From Litorimonas sp051251645 (lineage in GTDB: Bacteria; Pseudomonadota; Alphaproteobacteria; Caulobacterales; Maricaulaceae), in the NCBI GenBank assembly GCA_051251645.1, contig JBPOEY010000002.1, positions 186,001 to 250,000 on the forward strand: 64,000 bases of DNA, read 5' to 3'. Within the stretch, counting starts at the first letter, position 1; each line of letters begins with the position of its first letter. Made by a program: the position numbers and the translations under genes. Shown here piece by piece: positions 18,026 to 27,735 of this stretch. The notes under the pieces were generated by a model that was not told the origin of the DNA, made no database searches, and worked only from the letters and a program-made list of their open reading frames with translations.

Positions 18026-18481
18026 ATGCGTTGGGCAGAACCAAAAGATTATGACGCGCTTGGACAGCTTATGTTCGAGGCAATCCATTCCACTCCCTCA
18101 CCCTATAGTGAGGCTGAACGCATTGCATGGCGCGCAGAGCCTTACGCGGGGCCTGACTGGCACGCGCGTCTTGCGAACAAACGAGCCTTGATTGCGGAAG
18201 AGGACGGAGTGTCCGTCGGATTCCTGACAGTCGAGCCCGGCGGCTATATTGATCTCGGCTATATCTTGCCACAGGCGCGCGGGCGCGGCTGGTTTCGCGA
18301 ACTATTCGAACGAATTGAGGCCAAAACGCTGGAAATGGGAGAGACCCGCCTGCACACCCACGCCAGCTTGGCGGCCATCGGGCCGTTCACGTCGGTTGGA
18401 CTTCTCATTACTGAACACGAAGTTATCAGCCAAAACGGACAAATGTTGCGCCGCGCCGCCATGGAAAAGCCGCTAATATAA
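18026..18481 (+). CDS. GNAT-family N-acetyltransferase
   Basis: About 151 residues. The acetyl-CoA fold is suggested by ALIAEEDGVSVGFLTVEPGGYI, then LGYILPQARGRGWFRELFERIEAKT, which holds the RGRGWF loop that binds the CoA pyrophosphate. A TTG nine bases earlier is also in frame, but the ATG at 18026 is preferred. It starts 12 bases after the alkB stop, so it may share that transcript. The acceptor substrate is unknown. Confidence 0.85.
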   Translation: MRWAEPKDYDALGQLMFEAIHSTPSPYSEAERIAWRAEPYAGPDWHARLANKRALIAEEDGVSVGFLTVEPGGYIDLGYILPQARGRGWFRELFERIEAKTLEMGETRLHTHASLAAIGPFTSVGLLITEHEVISQNGQMLRRAAMEKPLI

Positions 18482-18612
18482 TTAGGTTCGCCTTTCTAAG
18501 AATGGGCACACGCATTGACTTCCCGGCAAGACAAGCATAGCCGCCCCTCAAATTGGACCGAGCCCCTGAACGATCAGACGACGCTGATGGTCCCCCGAAC
18601 TCACGGATTATC

Positions 18613-20475
18613 ATGACGACCTTTTCAGAGCTTAAGCTCGCAGACCCACTCGCGCGCGCCCTTTCCGCCCTCGGCTACGAAGAACCGACTCCCATTCAAG
18701 CCGAAGCCATTCCTCACCTGCTCGCAGGACGAGATTTGCTCGGCATTGCCCAAACCGGCACCGGTAAAACGGCGGCGTTTGCTCTGCCGTCTTTGCACCA
18801 TATTTTCACACAAGATGCTGAGCCGCCCAAGCGCGGTGGTCGCGTCCTTGTGCTTGCCCCAACCCGCGAATTGGTCGGACAGATCCACGATAGCTTCGTC
18901 AGCTATGGTCGCAGCATGCAACACCTCTCGGTCGCCAAAATCACGGGCGGTGTCTCCATCGGAAAGCAAATCAAACGACTGGTGCACGGCAATGACGTTA
19001 TCGTTGCAACACCCGGTCGGTTGATGGATCTACTGGACCGCAAATCAATCACACTCGCGGATATTGAGATTTTGATCCTCGATGAAGCCGACCAAATGAT
19101 GGACATGGGCTTTATTCACGCGCTCAAAAAGATCGTGCCGTTGCTGCCGAAAGATCGTCAGACGCTGTTCTTCTCAGCGACCCTGCCGCCAAAAATCAAA
19201 AATCTGGCCAATCAGTTTCTGACGGACCCGGTAAAAGTCACAGTCAGCCCTGCTAACAGCACAGCCGAACGCGTCACCCAGGCGATCATTTTCGCCACGT
19301 CTGGCGAAAAACCTATGTTGCTGGCGGACTCCCTGCTGCAGCCAGAGGTGAAGCGCTCACTCGTCTTTACCCGCACCAAACACGGCGCGGACCGTGTCGT
19401 CAAACGTCTAGCGGAAGCTGGCTTGCCGGCGCTCGCGATTCACGGCAATAAAAGCCAAGGCCAACGTCAACGGGCGCTTGATGCGTTTAAAAATAAGACG
19501 GTCGACATTCTCGTCGCCACCGACGTCGCGGCGCGCGGGATTGATATTCCGGGCATCACCCATGTCTTTAACTATGAAATCCCGAACGTGCCGGAACAGT
19601 ATATTCACCGCATCGGCCGGACCGCGCGTGCCAATGCTGAAGGCGCCGCCATTGCGTTTGTAGCCCCGGACGAGAAAAACTACCTTCGCGATATTGAAAA
19701 ACTATTGGGCGAAAAAATCCCGGTTGAGCCGATGCCTGACAATATGGGCGCGCGGATCAAAGTCATTAAAGCCCGCGACGCGGCTGCGCCTGTTGAGCTC
19801 TCCCCTGACACGGCCCGCAAAGGCCGCGGCAAGTCCGGTAAAAAGAAAGATCGCTCCCGCGGTCGCTCCAACAGCCAACCGCGCGATCACGTGTCCAATG
19901 ATGAGCGCCCCGCGAGAGCCCGTCCAACAGGCGACCGTAAGCCTTATGCTGGCAAGCCCCGTACAAACCGCAATTCCGGCGAAAATTCTGAAACGGCAAA
20001 CCTTGGCGGATCGGATGATCGTCGTCCATCACGCGCCGACGGCGAAGGCTATCGCGGTCGTAAGAACGCTGGCCCCCGCGCCGGCGGGAGCGGCCGTCCA
20101 GAAGGTCAAAATCGTACAGAGGGCAAAAGCTGGTCCGAAAAGCCGCGTTCTGATGGGCAGAGTGCGCGGTCGAGCGAAGGCGGCTCCAGCGAAGGCTTCA
20201 AACGCAAACCTTACCGGAAAGACCCTACGAAACGGACGGACACTGCGGGTCGCGGCGACGGACCCAAAGGTCAGTTCTCCAAAGGCCCCGGATCAAAAGG
20301 TCCCGGCCAACGATCGGGAGGCCCAAAAGGCGCATCACCGAAAGGCGGGGCCCCGAAGGGTCAGTATACGACGATGAATACGAGCGGCGGCAAGCCCTCT
20401 GACACACGTCCAACCCGCGAAGCCCCCAGCCGCAATAGCGGTGGCAGCCGACCGCCAAAGCGTCGCGGTCGATAG
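18613..20475 (+). CDS. DEAD-box ATP-dependent RNA helicase (RhlE-like)
   Basis: Unwinds RNA duplexes in ribosome assembly, decay or cold adaptation. It has 620 residues from MTTFSELKL. Motifs are in order: Q-motif (EPTPIQAEAIPHLL), Walker A (AQTGTGKT), LDEADQMMD, FFSATLP and HRIGRTARA, within about residues 1-370. The remaining 250 residues are a disordered basic tail with Gly, Ser, Arg, Lys and Pro, including repeats such as KGPGSKGPGQ and GGAPKG, probably for RNA binding. The tail is long for the family. It is convergent with the glycosylase gene. Confidence 0.93.
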   Translation: MTTFSELKLADPLARALSALGYEEPTPIQAEAIPHLLAGRDLLGIAQTGTGKTAAFALPSLHHIFTQDAEPPKRGGRVLVLAPTRELVGQIHDSFVSYGRSMQHLSVAKITGGVSIGKQIKRLVHGNDVIVATPGRLMDLLDRKSITLADIEILILDEADQMMDMGFIHALKKIVPLLPKDRQTLFFSATLPPKIKNLANQFLTDPVKVTVSPANSTAERVTQAIIFATSGEKPMLLADSLLQPEVKRSLVFTRTKHGADRVVKRLAEAGLPALAIHGNKSQGQRQRALDAFKNKTVDILVATDVAARGIDIPGITHVFNYEIPNVPEQYIHRIGRTARANAEGAAIAFVAPDEKNYLRDIEKLLGEKIPVEPMPDNMGARIKVIKARDAAAPVELSPDTARKGRGKSGKKKDRSRGRSNSQPRDHVSNDERPARARPTGDRKPYAGKPRTNRNSGENSETANLGGSDDRRPSRADGEGYRGRKNAGPRAGGSGRPEGQNRTEGKSWSEKPRSDGQSARSSEGGSSEGFKRKPYRKDPTKRTDTAGRGDGPKGQFSKGPGSKGPGQRSGGPKGASPKGGAPKGQYTTMNTSGGKPSDTRPTREAPSRNSGGSRPPKRRGR

Positions 20476-20492
20476 ACTCAAGATCCGCGCGC

Positions 20493-21653
20493 TTAGCCTG
20501 CTAGCCGGGAGAGGCGCGCGACTTCGGCCTCGAGCCGCTCTTGCCGGCGATCGCTCCAGCGGACGCCCGGCTCGACCCAGCACTGTTGGATTGGGCGAGA
20601 CCCCGTCTTGGGGCCACCGGATAAGTCGATCCGCGCGATCATGCGTTCCCCTTCTAATACCGGATAGACGTAATAACCCCAGCGCCGTTTGGCTTTCGGG
20701 ACGAAGATTTCGTTGACATAGTCAAATCCGAACAGAAACGAGAGCCGTTTGCGGTCCCGCACGGCGGGATCGAACGGGTTGAGCACGCGCAGTCGCGACG
20801 TCGGAGCGCTAAGAGCCGCAAGCCGCACCTCTATATAAGCCGCTGCAAACGCATGACGGACCATTCCGTCTGCGCCTTCCACCGCCACCTGAACCAAATC
20901 GGCTTCGTTCTCCGCTATCCAGTGACGGACTTCCGCCGTCGTGCAAGCCTCCCAAAATCGCTTCATGTCCCCGACAGTGGCAAAGCCTAATCGGTCCAGC
21001 GCGCTCCGGCACAGCCAATCAATTTGCACGACAGCGTCCATCTTCGCGTCGCGGAATTCAGCGGGGATGACGCGGTCGGTCAGATCATAATATTTTTGGA
21101 ACCCCTTGCGGTAAGCGGTCGAAAGCTCCCCGCAATACCACATATAATCCAGCGCCACCTTGGTGGGTGGACGCTCCCACATGCCGCGCGGTTTATCCGG
21201 GCGTGCATGCGTAAAGTCGGCGGAACAGAGCGGACCGTCGCGCGCTATCCGGTCCTTTATGACCGCCCGCGCCGCCGCGTCTGGGAGGTTTTTATACCAG
21301 CCATGGGAGAGTTTTTCCCGAAATTGAGCAAAGCGCCGGGTCCACATCGGATAGGTTGCCATCGGCAAAAGACAAGCATCATGGCTATAATGCTCGAACG
21401 CGCCGCGCGGAGCGCTCCGCGCGTCATCATGCGCAAAACTGTGCAGCGCCGGCTCACGGTAGCTTTGATCCCGGCTCCAGAGGATATGATGATGGGCCCG
21501 CGAAACATTGCGAATACTGTCGAGCTGCACATAACCGAGCGCGTCAACAATGTCGGCCAAAGGCGGCGCGCCGAGCGGCGCCTGCGACAACCCTTGCGCG
21601 TCCAGCCAAAGCCAGCGCGCCTGTCGGTTCGAAATGCGAAGAGCGGCGCGCAT
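20493..21653 (-). CDS. YcaQ/AlkZ-family DNA glycosylase (winged-helix)
   Basis: A 386-residue protein of the HTH_42 family, whose members include E. coli YcaQ (AlkX) and Streptomyces AlkZ, glycosylases for interstrand crosslinks and bulky alkyl adducts. The catalytic Q-phi-Q/D motif appears as VQLD in ALGYVQLDSIRNVSRAH (about residue 43), the D form seen in the YcaQ branch. Three tandem winged-helix modules are typical. The C-terminal LSFLFGFDYVNEIFVPKAKR is also conserved in the family. It is co-directional with the MscS-type gene, 8 bases away. Confidence 0.85.
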   Translation of the reverse strand: MRAALRISNRQARWLWLDAQGLSQAPLGAPPLADIVDALGYVQLDSIRNVSRAHHHILWSRDQSYREPALHSFAHDDARSAPRGAFEHYSHDACLLPMATYPMWTRRFAQFREKLSHGWYKNLPDAAARAVIKDRIARDGPLCSADFTHARPDKPRGMWERPPTKVALDYMWYCGELSTAYRKGFQKYYDLTDRVIPAEFRDAKMDAVVQIDWLCRSALDRLGFATVGDMKRFWEACTTAEVRHWIAENEADLVQVAVEGADGMVRHAFAAAYIEVRLAALSAPTSRLRVLNPFDPAVRDRKRLSFLFGFDYVNEIFVPKAKRRWGYYVYPVLEGERMIARIDLSGGPKTGSRPIQQCWVEPGVRWSDRRQERLEAEVARLSRLAG

Positions 21654-21661
21654 GTCGCTCT

Positions 21662-24600
21662 TTATTTCGCCTTTGGCGGGCTCTGCTTCGTTTTTCTCGC
21701 ACTCGGCGTATTGATTTGGGTCTCCAAATCAGAGCCCCCGCGCGGCGGCGCGGAGTAACCCCCCTTAATTTCGATCGGCCCGTCTTGACCGCGAATATTA
21801 AGGTCGCGTTGTGGGAACGGGATTTCAATACCTTCGCGGTTAAGCGCTTTGTTGATATCCGTGTGAACCTGATGGCTGACCGGAAAACGTTCCTCGAAGG
21901 TGCGCAAGAAAAAGCGAACTTGGAAATCGAGAGAGCTGTCACCGAAGCCAAGGAAGAAAACCTGTGGCGGCGGCGTATCCAATATCCTCGCATTGTCGCG
22001 AAGAACCTCAAGCATGACTTCACGCGCGCGGTCCGTCTCAGACCCATAAGCAACGCCGACATGGATAACGACACGGGTGGTTGAATTAGACAAGGTCCAA
22101 TTGGTCACCTCTTGACTAATCAAATTTTCATTCGGGATCAAAATTTCACGATTGTCGAGATCCCCCAATGTCGTCGCGCGGATTTTGATCCGCGTAACCG
22201 TTCCCGAATTTTCCCCAATCGTGACAAAGTCGCCAATCCGGATCGGACGTTCGAATAAGATAATCAAACCCGAGACGAAGTTTGCAATAATTTTCTGCAA
22301 ACCGAAACCAATACCGACCGACAGGCCTGTGACGATCCAGCGGAGTTGATCCCATTCGAGTCCGACCCGTTGGAACACCAGCACGACACCCGTCGCGACG
22401 ATGACATATCCGAGAATGGTCACGACCGCATAGCGCGCACCAGCATCCACTCCGAGACGGTTAAGAATAAAAATTTCAAGAAAGCCCGGCAAGTTTCGCG
22501 CCGCAATGATCGTAATTGCCGCAATTACGCCGGCCTGCAACAACGTCCAGACCGTGATGCTACGAACAATCTCTTCGCCCGTTTCGGCAAATTCTCCGGT
22601 TCCGATTTCACCAATTTGGAACCCATCAAAAATCGACAGGGCCGGCAAAAGTCCCGACCAGATAATCCAGAGGAATGCCACTAAGCCGATGGCAATTAGC
22701 GTTCTGAGTAATTGCGAGGACTGGCGGCTCATCGCCGTGACATCGATCGCGTCGGTATCAATGGGCGGGGGTGGCGGCATATCCTCGCCGCGCGCTTCGG
22801 CTTCCTGTTGTTCTTTGCGTTTTCGCATGGTCGCTTCGCGGCGTTCGACCGCTTGACGATATTTGATCTGACGTTGCGACACAGTAATAGCGCGCCGAAC
22901 TGTGCCATAAATGACATAGGTCGAAAGCAAGACCCAGAGGGTCATGAACAAGCGCACGAGAATATCGTCCGCACTTTCATACCAACCAGCCCCAGCCATC
23001 ACGGCGGCAAACATCGGCAGGCCGACAGCAATAATCGCCATCGGGATACGGTAACGGCTCAGCGCATTCCCATCGGCAATCGCGGAAGCGTAGCTTTTCC
23101 GGCTCTGCCAGAGGACAAGCAACGCAAAAGTCGCGAGCGACAAGGCTGTCGTCATGAAAACAGCGAGGGAGAAGCCGCTATAAATATTGTCCCCGCGCAT
23201 GCCCGACGTCACAGCCAGCAGGAAGGATGTCGAGCCAACAACGGGCAGGAACCAGCGTAAATTCTTCTGAATCGCGAGACGCAACGCCTTGTGCAGTTTG
23301 AAGTGCGCCGCAAATAAAGACCGATCCCGATCCCAATAATTCCATGTCACAATGATCAGTGAGAATAGCGAAAGATAAGCAAATCCGTCAGACAAGCCGC
23401 CGACTAGAAGGTCCGGATTATTCGAGGCTCCGAATAGAATGGCTAAAAGCCCAAACATGAGGGGCCATGGCAGCGCCATGATGATCCCGGATCCGATCAC
23501 GGCTGGCGTATGCCAGAGGTTATCCTTCCGCACCCGTCCAACATAATCCGCCCGTTTTAAGATATCTTGCCACAGGCCGGGACGCAGACGGTAGGCGAGC
23601 GCAACCCCGAGACCAAACAGTAGCACAATCGGCCAAAGACGCTGTGCCTGGGTGAGCAAACTTTCGACGGCTGTCTGCAAATGCGTTGGCGAGAAAAGCT
23701 CCACTGCACCTAAGACGACCTTTTGCGGCCAATCAAAATTAACTGCCGGAACACTGGGCACCCACAAAAGGTTCTCATCGAGAACCGTGCGTAATTCTTG
23801 AGTGCGATCTGTGAGTTCATTTTGGGCCGTTTGCAGCTCTGCCACCGCATTGATCCGACCTGTCGCATTGGAGGCGATCTGGCGTAAAAACGCCCGTCTT
23901 TGTTCGGCGAGTTGACGCACGGCTTCGGAGGCCGTGTCCGATAAGGGCTCAATCGTTGGGTCTGCGCCGCGCGCTTGTTGCAACAACACGTCTGGATCAA
24001 TCGCCCCAATCGGCAAATCACGGAGCTGTTCCTGCGCGACGACGCGTTGACGGGTCAAACGGGCCAGTGCGCGTTGCGTATCCCGTAGATCAGCCCGCAA
24101 TTGCAGCGCAGGTGTTAGCTGATTACCCAACCGGCGTAAGGTCGCGCCCGCTTCGCGGTCAAGCTGTCCTAGGCTGACAAGTTCTGTCGCCGCGGTCAGG
24201 TCGTTCTGTACGTTCGCCGTTGTCCCCCGCACGCGAGCCAAACGACGCGACGTTGCAGACTCATCCGTCGCCATCGCGGTCAACATATCCGCCAGCCGCA
24301 GGTTCTCAGCCGCCATTTCCGTTACCAGCGGATGGGTATCCGACAGGCTGTCGACAAAATCACGTGTGCGCTGCGCTTGTTGGGCCGCTTCGACGACCTT
24401 TCTCTGACCTGTGAGATTTTGCAGTGCGAGCACTTCTTCACCCAGCGCCTCGGCGCGTAGCTCAGCCAGATTGCGGCGGGCCGTAACGATATCTTGCCGC
24501 AGGGGCAGGCTTGAAATTTCGGCTTCCAACGCACTAATTTGTCGACGCAATGAAAACTCACGCGCTCGGTACGACTTGCGACGCGATTCTGCGACGGGGT

Positions 24601-25240
24601 CGAGTTCAGCGCCACTCACCGCGGTCAACTCTGAGCTTACTTCGCCCAACTGCGTAAGGGCCGCATTCAATTCACGCGGAGCCGCGGTTAAGCGCGCACC
24701 AATTTCCGTGGTCTGCGTGCGATATCCTTCAAGCTCAGCTTGTAACGCCCGCAATTCACTTTCCTTGGCCAGCAGCGATTGTTCGGTCGCGAACATCGCA
24801 ACCTCGCCGACCAAGTCCGCCTCGCTGTCCATCGGTTCACGCGCTCTTAACTCAGATTGCAGGGTCTCAACTTCACGTCTCAGATCAATGAGTACGCGTT
24901 CGCCTGTCTCGAAACTATTGTTAAACCGTGTCGCAATTTCGCCCTGACGCGCGGCGGCTTCCAAACTATTGACAGCATTGGTAAGGAAGGCCCGCATTTG
25001 TTCGCGTTGTTCATCTGTCAGACCGTCCGCAGGTTCATCGCCTTCGTCGGCTGGCACTTCGAGCGCCTCAAGTTCTGCGCTCAACGATTGCGTGGTAAAA
25101 TCAGGGGGTACCGCCACGGTAGACGCAGCCGGAGCGCTCTGCGCCACCGCGTCCCATGTTAGGCCCAAGCCTAAACTTAACCCCATCAAACAGGCGAATA
25201 GACCTAAGAGTTTACCGCGAATTTTTTCTGAACTGCACAT
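21662..25240 (-). CDS. Large MscS-family mechanosensitive channel with coiled-coil periplasmic domain
   Basis: About 1192 residues. The ATG at 25240 is chosen because it begins a clear signal peptide (MCSSEKIRGKLLGLFACLMG) ending near VAQSAP. Further upstream the frame runs over the start of the opposite ABC-F gene. A long helical, coiled-coil-rich periplasmic region (about 40-500) precedes about ten membrane helices. The MscS pore and beta domain lies near the C-terminus: GFGLQKIIANFVSG, ERPIRIGDFV, IPNENLIS. This is the MscK/MscM-like architecture that releases osmolytes on hypo-osmotic shock. The tail is rich in Gly, Pro and Lys. Confidence 0.9.
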   Translation of the reverse strand: MCSSEKIRGKLLGLFACLMGLSLGLGLTWDAVAQSAPAASTVAVPPDFTTQSLSAELEALEVPADEGDEPADGLTDEQREQMRAFLTNAVNSLEAAARQGEIATRFNNSFETGERVLIDLRREVETLQSELRAREPMDSEADLVGEVAMFATEQSLLAKESELRALQAELEGYRTQTTEIGARLTAAPRELNAALTQLGEVSSELTAVSGAELDPVAESRRKSYRAREFSLRRQISALEAEISSLPLRQDIVTARRNLAELRAEALGEEVLALQNLTGQRKVVEAAQQAQRTRDFVDSLSDTHPLVTEMAAENLRLADMLTAMATDESATSRRLARVRGTTANVQNDLTAATELVSLGQLDREAGATLRRLGNQLTPALQLRADLRDTQRALARLTRQRVVAQEQLRDLPIGAIDPDVLLQQARGADPTIEPLSDTASEAVRQLAEQRRAFLRQIASNATGRINAVAELQTAQNELTDRTQELRTVLDENLLWVPSVPAVNFDWPQKVVLGAVELFSPTHLQTAVESLLTQAQRLWPIVLLFGLGVALAYRLRPGLWQDILKRADYVGRVRKDNLWHTPAVIGSGIIMALPWPLMFGLLAILFGASNNPDLLVGGLSDGFAYLSLFSLIIVTWNYWDRDRSLFAAHFKLHKALRLAIQKNLRWFLPVVGSTSFLLAVTSGMRGDNIYSGFSLAVFMTTALSLATFALLVLWQSRKSYASAIADGNALSRYRIPMAIIAVGLPMFAAVMAGAGWYESADDILVRLFMTLWVLLSTYVIYGTVRRAITVSQRQIKYRQAVERREATMRKRKEQQEAEARGEDMPPPPPIDTDAIDVTAMSRQSSQLLRTLIAIGLVAFLWIIWSGLLPALSIFDGFQIGEIGTGEFAETGEEIVRSITVWTLLQAGVIAAITIIAARNLPGFLEIFILNRLGVDAGARYAVVTILGYVIVATGVVLVFQRVGLEWDQLRWIVTGLSVGIGFGLQKIIANFVSGLIILFERPIRIGDFVTIGENSGTVTRIKIRATTLGDLDNREILIPNENLISQEVTNWTLSNSTTRVVIHVGVAYGSETDRAREVMLEVLRDNARILDTPPPQVFFLGFGDSSLDFQVRFFLRTFEERFPVSHQVHTDINKALNREGIEIPFPQRDLNIRGQDGPIEIKGGYSAPPRGGSDLETQINTPSARKTKQSPPKAK

Positions 25241-25304
25241 AGTTGCTGTTTTCGGTCTTTCGCGGCGATTGTAAAGCGATTGCTCCTCCCATAGAGGCCC
25301 CGTC

Positions 25305-27107
25305 ATGGCCCAACCGCCCCTTATATCGATCCAATCCGCCGCTCTGACCTTTGGTGGGACTCCGTTGCTGACGGAGGCCAACCTGTCCGTGTACCCGCGC
25401 GACCGGGTTTGCTTAGTTGGGCGCAATGGGTCAGGTAAATCAACCTTGATGAAAATCGCCGCAGGCATGGTCGAACCCGATAGCGGTGACATCGTTCGGC
25501 AGCCGAGCGCCAATGCGCGCTATTTGGAACAGAGCCCGGATTTATCGCGCTTTGCGACTGTGCTCGATTATATTGAAGATGGCATGCAAGGCGCAGATGG
25601 ATTTGCGCGTATTCCTTACTTGCTCGACGCATTGGGCCTGACGGGCGCGGAAGATCCGGCCACCCTATCGGGCGGCGAAAAGCGGCGCGCGGCTCTCATT
25701 CGCACCCTCGCACCGGAACCGGATGTGATGTTGCTCGACGAGCCGACAAACCATTTGGACTTGCCCGCGATTGAATGGCTGGAAGACGAGCTGTCGCGTT
25801 CACGCTCAGCGATTGTCCTGATCAGTCACGATCGACGTTTTTTGGAAAACCTCTCCAACCGCGTTGTCTGGCTCGACCGTGGACAAACGTTTGAACTGGA
25901 TAAGAGCTTCGCGCATTTTGAAGATTGGCGCGACGAAATGATTGAGCAGGAAGCGCTTGATCGACATAAGTTAAAGCGCGAAATTCACCGCGAAGAACAT
26001 TGGGTCACGCACGGCGTCTCCGGACGTCGCAAACGCAACGTCCGCCGTATGAAAGAACTCGGCACACTTAAAAGCACATTTAAAAACGCGAATGGGCCGC
26101 AAGGCAATGTGTCGATTACGGTCAGTGAAGCGGACCGATCCGCCAAACGCGTCGTCGAGATGAAAGCCGTGTCTTTCGCGCATGGCGAGCGTCCGATTGT
26201 CTCAGAGTTAGACCTGCGCATTATGCGCGGTGACCGCATTGCCGTGCTGGGCCCGAACGGGTCCGGGAAAACGACGCTGCTCAACTTAATGACGGGCAAG
26301 CTGGACGCGCAAGAAGGCACAATTCGATTGGGTGAAAATTTAGAGCCGCTTGTGATTGATCAGGCGCGCGCCGGGCTCGACCCCGAAATGAGCCTGCGCG
26401 ATGCAATGGGCGATGGGAACGAGTCTGTCATCGTCAACGGCAATCCCGTTCACGTTATGCGCTATATGCAGGACTTCCTATTCCGGCCTGAGCAAGCAAC
26501 AACGCCGTTGCGCGCCCTCTCCGGCGGGGAACGAGCGCGCGTGCAGCTGGCGCAAGGCCTGCGTCTGCCAAGCAACCTTTTGATCCTTGATGAGCCGACA
26601 AACGATTTAGACTTGGAAACGCTCGATTTATTGCAAGATATGGTCGCGGATTATCCTGGCACAGTTATCCTTGTCAGCCACGACCGGGATTTCATTGACC
26701 GTCTCGCCGCACGCACGCTGGCCTATGAAGGCCCCGCCGACTGGCAGCTTTACCCTGGCGGCTATAGCGATATGGTGACCCAGCGCGGCAAAGGCGTCGA
26801 AGCCCGGCAGGATAATTCGAACGCCAAGTCGAAGAAAAAATCTAAGTCTGCGCCGCGCAAAGGCCGGACAGAGAAACTCTCCTTTAATGACACGTTCCGG
26901 CTTAAAAACCTGCCTGAGGAGATGAAAGCCATCAACGCGGCAATTGAAGTCCTGAACGCGGAACTCGCGGACCCGGACCTCTACGCGAAAGATTTCGACC
27001 GGTTTTGCGCGGCGTCAGACGAGCTCGTCAAAGCGAGCGAAACGCTGGACGCAGCGGAAATGGAATGGCTTGAATTGGACGAAAAGCGCGAGGCGCTAAA
27101 AGACTGA
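25305..27107 (+). CDS. uup: ABC-F ATPase, Uup type
   Basis: A soluble double-ATPase with 600 residues and no membrane segments. Domain 1 has GRNGSGKST, LSGGEKRR and LLDEPTNHLD. Domain 2 has GPNGSGKTT, LSGGERAR and LILDEPTNDLD. The linker between them holds the ABC-F interaction region (REEHWVTHGVSGRRKRN). A basic stretch and a C-terminal coiled coil (LPEEMKAINAAIEVLNAELA) match Uup rather than EttA. Family members act on the ribosome or in genome stability. Its start is 65 bases from the divergent MscS start. Confidence 0.9.
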   Translation: MAQPPLISIQSAALTFGGTPLLTEANLSVYPRDRVCLVGRNGSGKSTLMKIAAGMVEPDSGDIVRQPSANARYLEQSPDLSRFATVLDYIEDGMQGADGFARIPYLLDALGLTGAEDPATLSGGEKRRAALIRTLAPEPDVMLLDEPTNHLDLPAIEWLEDELSRSRSAIVLISHDRRFLENLSNRVVWLDRGQTFELDKSFAHFEDWRDEMIEQEALDRHKLKREIHREEHWVTHGVSGRRKRNVRRMKELGTLKSTFKNANGPQGNVSITVSEADRSAKRVVEMKAVSFAHGERPIVSELDLRIMRGDRIAVLGPNGSGKTTLLNLMTGKLDAQEGTIRLGENLEPLVIDQARAGLDPEMSLRDAMGDGNESVIVNGNPVHVMRYMQDFLFRPEQATTPLRALSGGERARVQLAQGLRLPSNLLILDEPTNDLDLETLDLLQDMVADYPGTVILVSHDRDFIDRLAARTLAYEGPADWQLYPGGYSDMVTQRGKGVEARQDNSNAKSKKKSKSAPRKGRTEKLSFNDTFRLKNLPEEMKAINAAIEVLNAELADPDLYAKDFDRFCAASDELVKASETLDAAEMEWLELDEKREALKD

Positions 27108-27692
27108 TTACGGGGCCCGGTCCGCGACGACGCGAATGTCGAGGATCACATCAAGACCCACATAATCTTCCGTATTCCATGGTTCTTGACCGATATTCCA
27201 CCGGGTCCGATTGACCGGGAAGGTCGCCGTCATCACGGCACGGTCGTTTGTCTCTTCGAGCGTAAATGGAAAAGAAATCGGCTTGGTCTGCCCTTTCATC
27301 GCCAATGTGCCATTGGCAATAAAAGCGTCGCCGTCTGCCCGAATTGATTGTGTTTCGAAAATCGCGACGGGAAATTTTTGGGCGTCAAACCAGATATTGC
27401 TGGGCGCATTGCTGTTTCGGTCTGTTGAACCGCCCTCAAATGACGCGATCGGCACAGCTACCCAAACCCGAGACCTCTCTAGGTCTTCAGAATCAAAAGA
27501 AATTAAGGCGTCAAACTCGGTGAATTCCCCGACGAAGACGACCCCTTCTTGCGTTGCCGCAAATCCGAGGCGGCTTTCATCTTGGGCTACGACATAGTTC
27601 GTCTCAAAGACCGGGCGCACCCTCTCAGGCTCAGCAACATCTCCGCCGCAGGCAGAGAAAAGAAGGGCGGAGAGCAGGATGACGAAGCGCAT
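27108..27692 (-). CDS. YceI-family lipoprotein
   Basis: A 194-residue lipid-binding lipocalin-like protein. The N-terminus is a lipoprotein signal with lipobox LFSAC, so Cys16 or so would be lipidated. The YceI barrel is recognisable in LGFAATQEGVVFVGEFTEFDA, IWFDAQKFPVAIFETQSI, GTLAMKGQTKPI and TRWNIGQEPW. YceI proteins bind polyisoprenoids or fatty amides in the periplasm. It is convergent with the ABC-F gene and its 5' end lies close to the divergent PPK2 gene. Confidence 0.9.
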   Translation of the reverse strand: MRFVILLSALLFSACGGDVAEPERVRPVFETNYVVAQDESRLGFAATQEGVVFVGEFTEFDALISFDSEDLERSRVWVAVPIASFEGGSTDRNSNAPSNIWFDAQKFPVAIFETQSIRADGDAFIANGTLAMKGQTKPISFPFTLEETNDRAVMTATFPVNRTRWNIGQEPWNTEDYVGLDVILDIRVVADRAP

Positions 27693-27735
27693 TACCTCTG
27701 CTAGCGCGTCTCAACGCTCACGCCAAGGAGACTTG

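Noticed and set aside
20080..20460. Repeat-rich stretch that could be a mobile or CRISPR-like element
   Set aside because: The repeats are imperfect and in frame, coding Gly/Lys/Pro repeats of the helicase tail.
25241..25513. N-terminal extension of the MscS-type gene
   Set aside because: It overlaps the start of the divergent Uup gene in reverse, while a full signal peptide begins at 25240.
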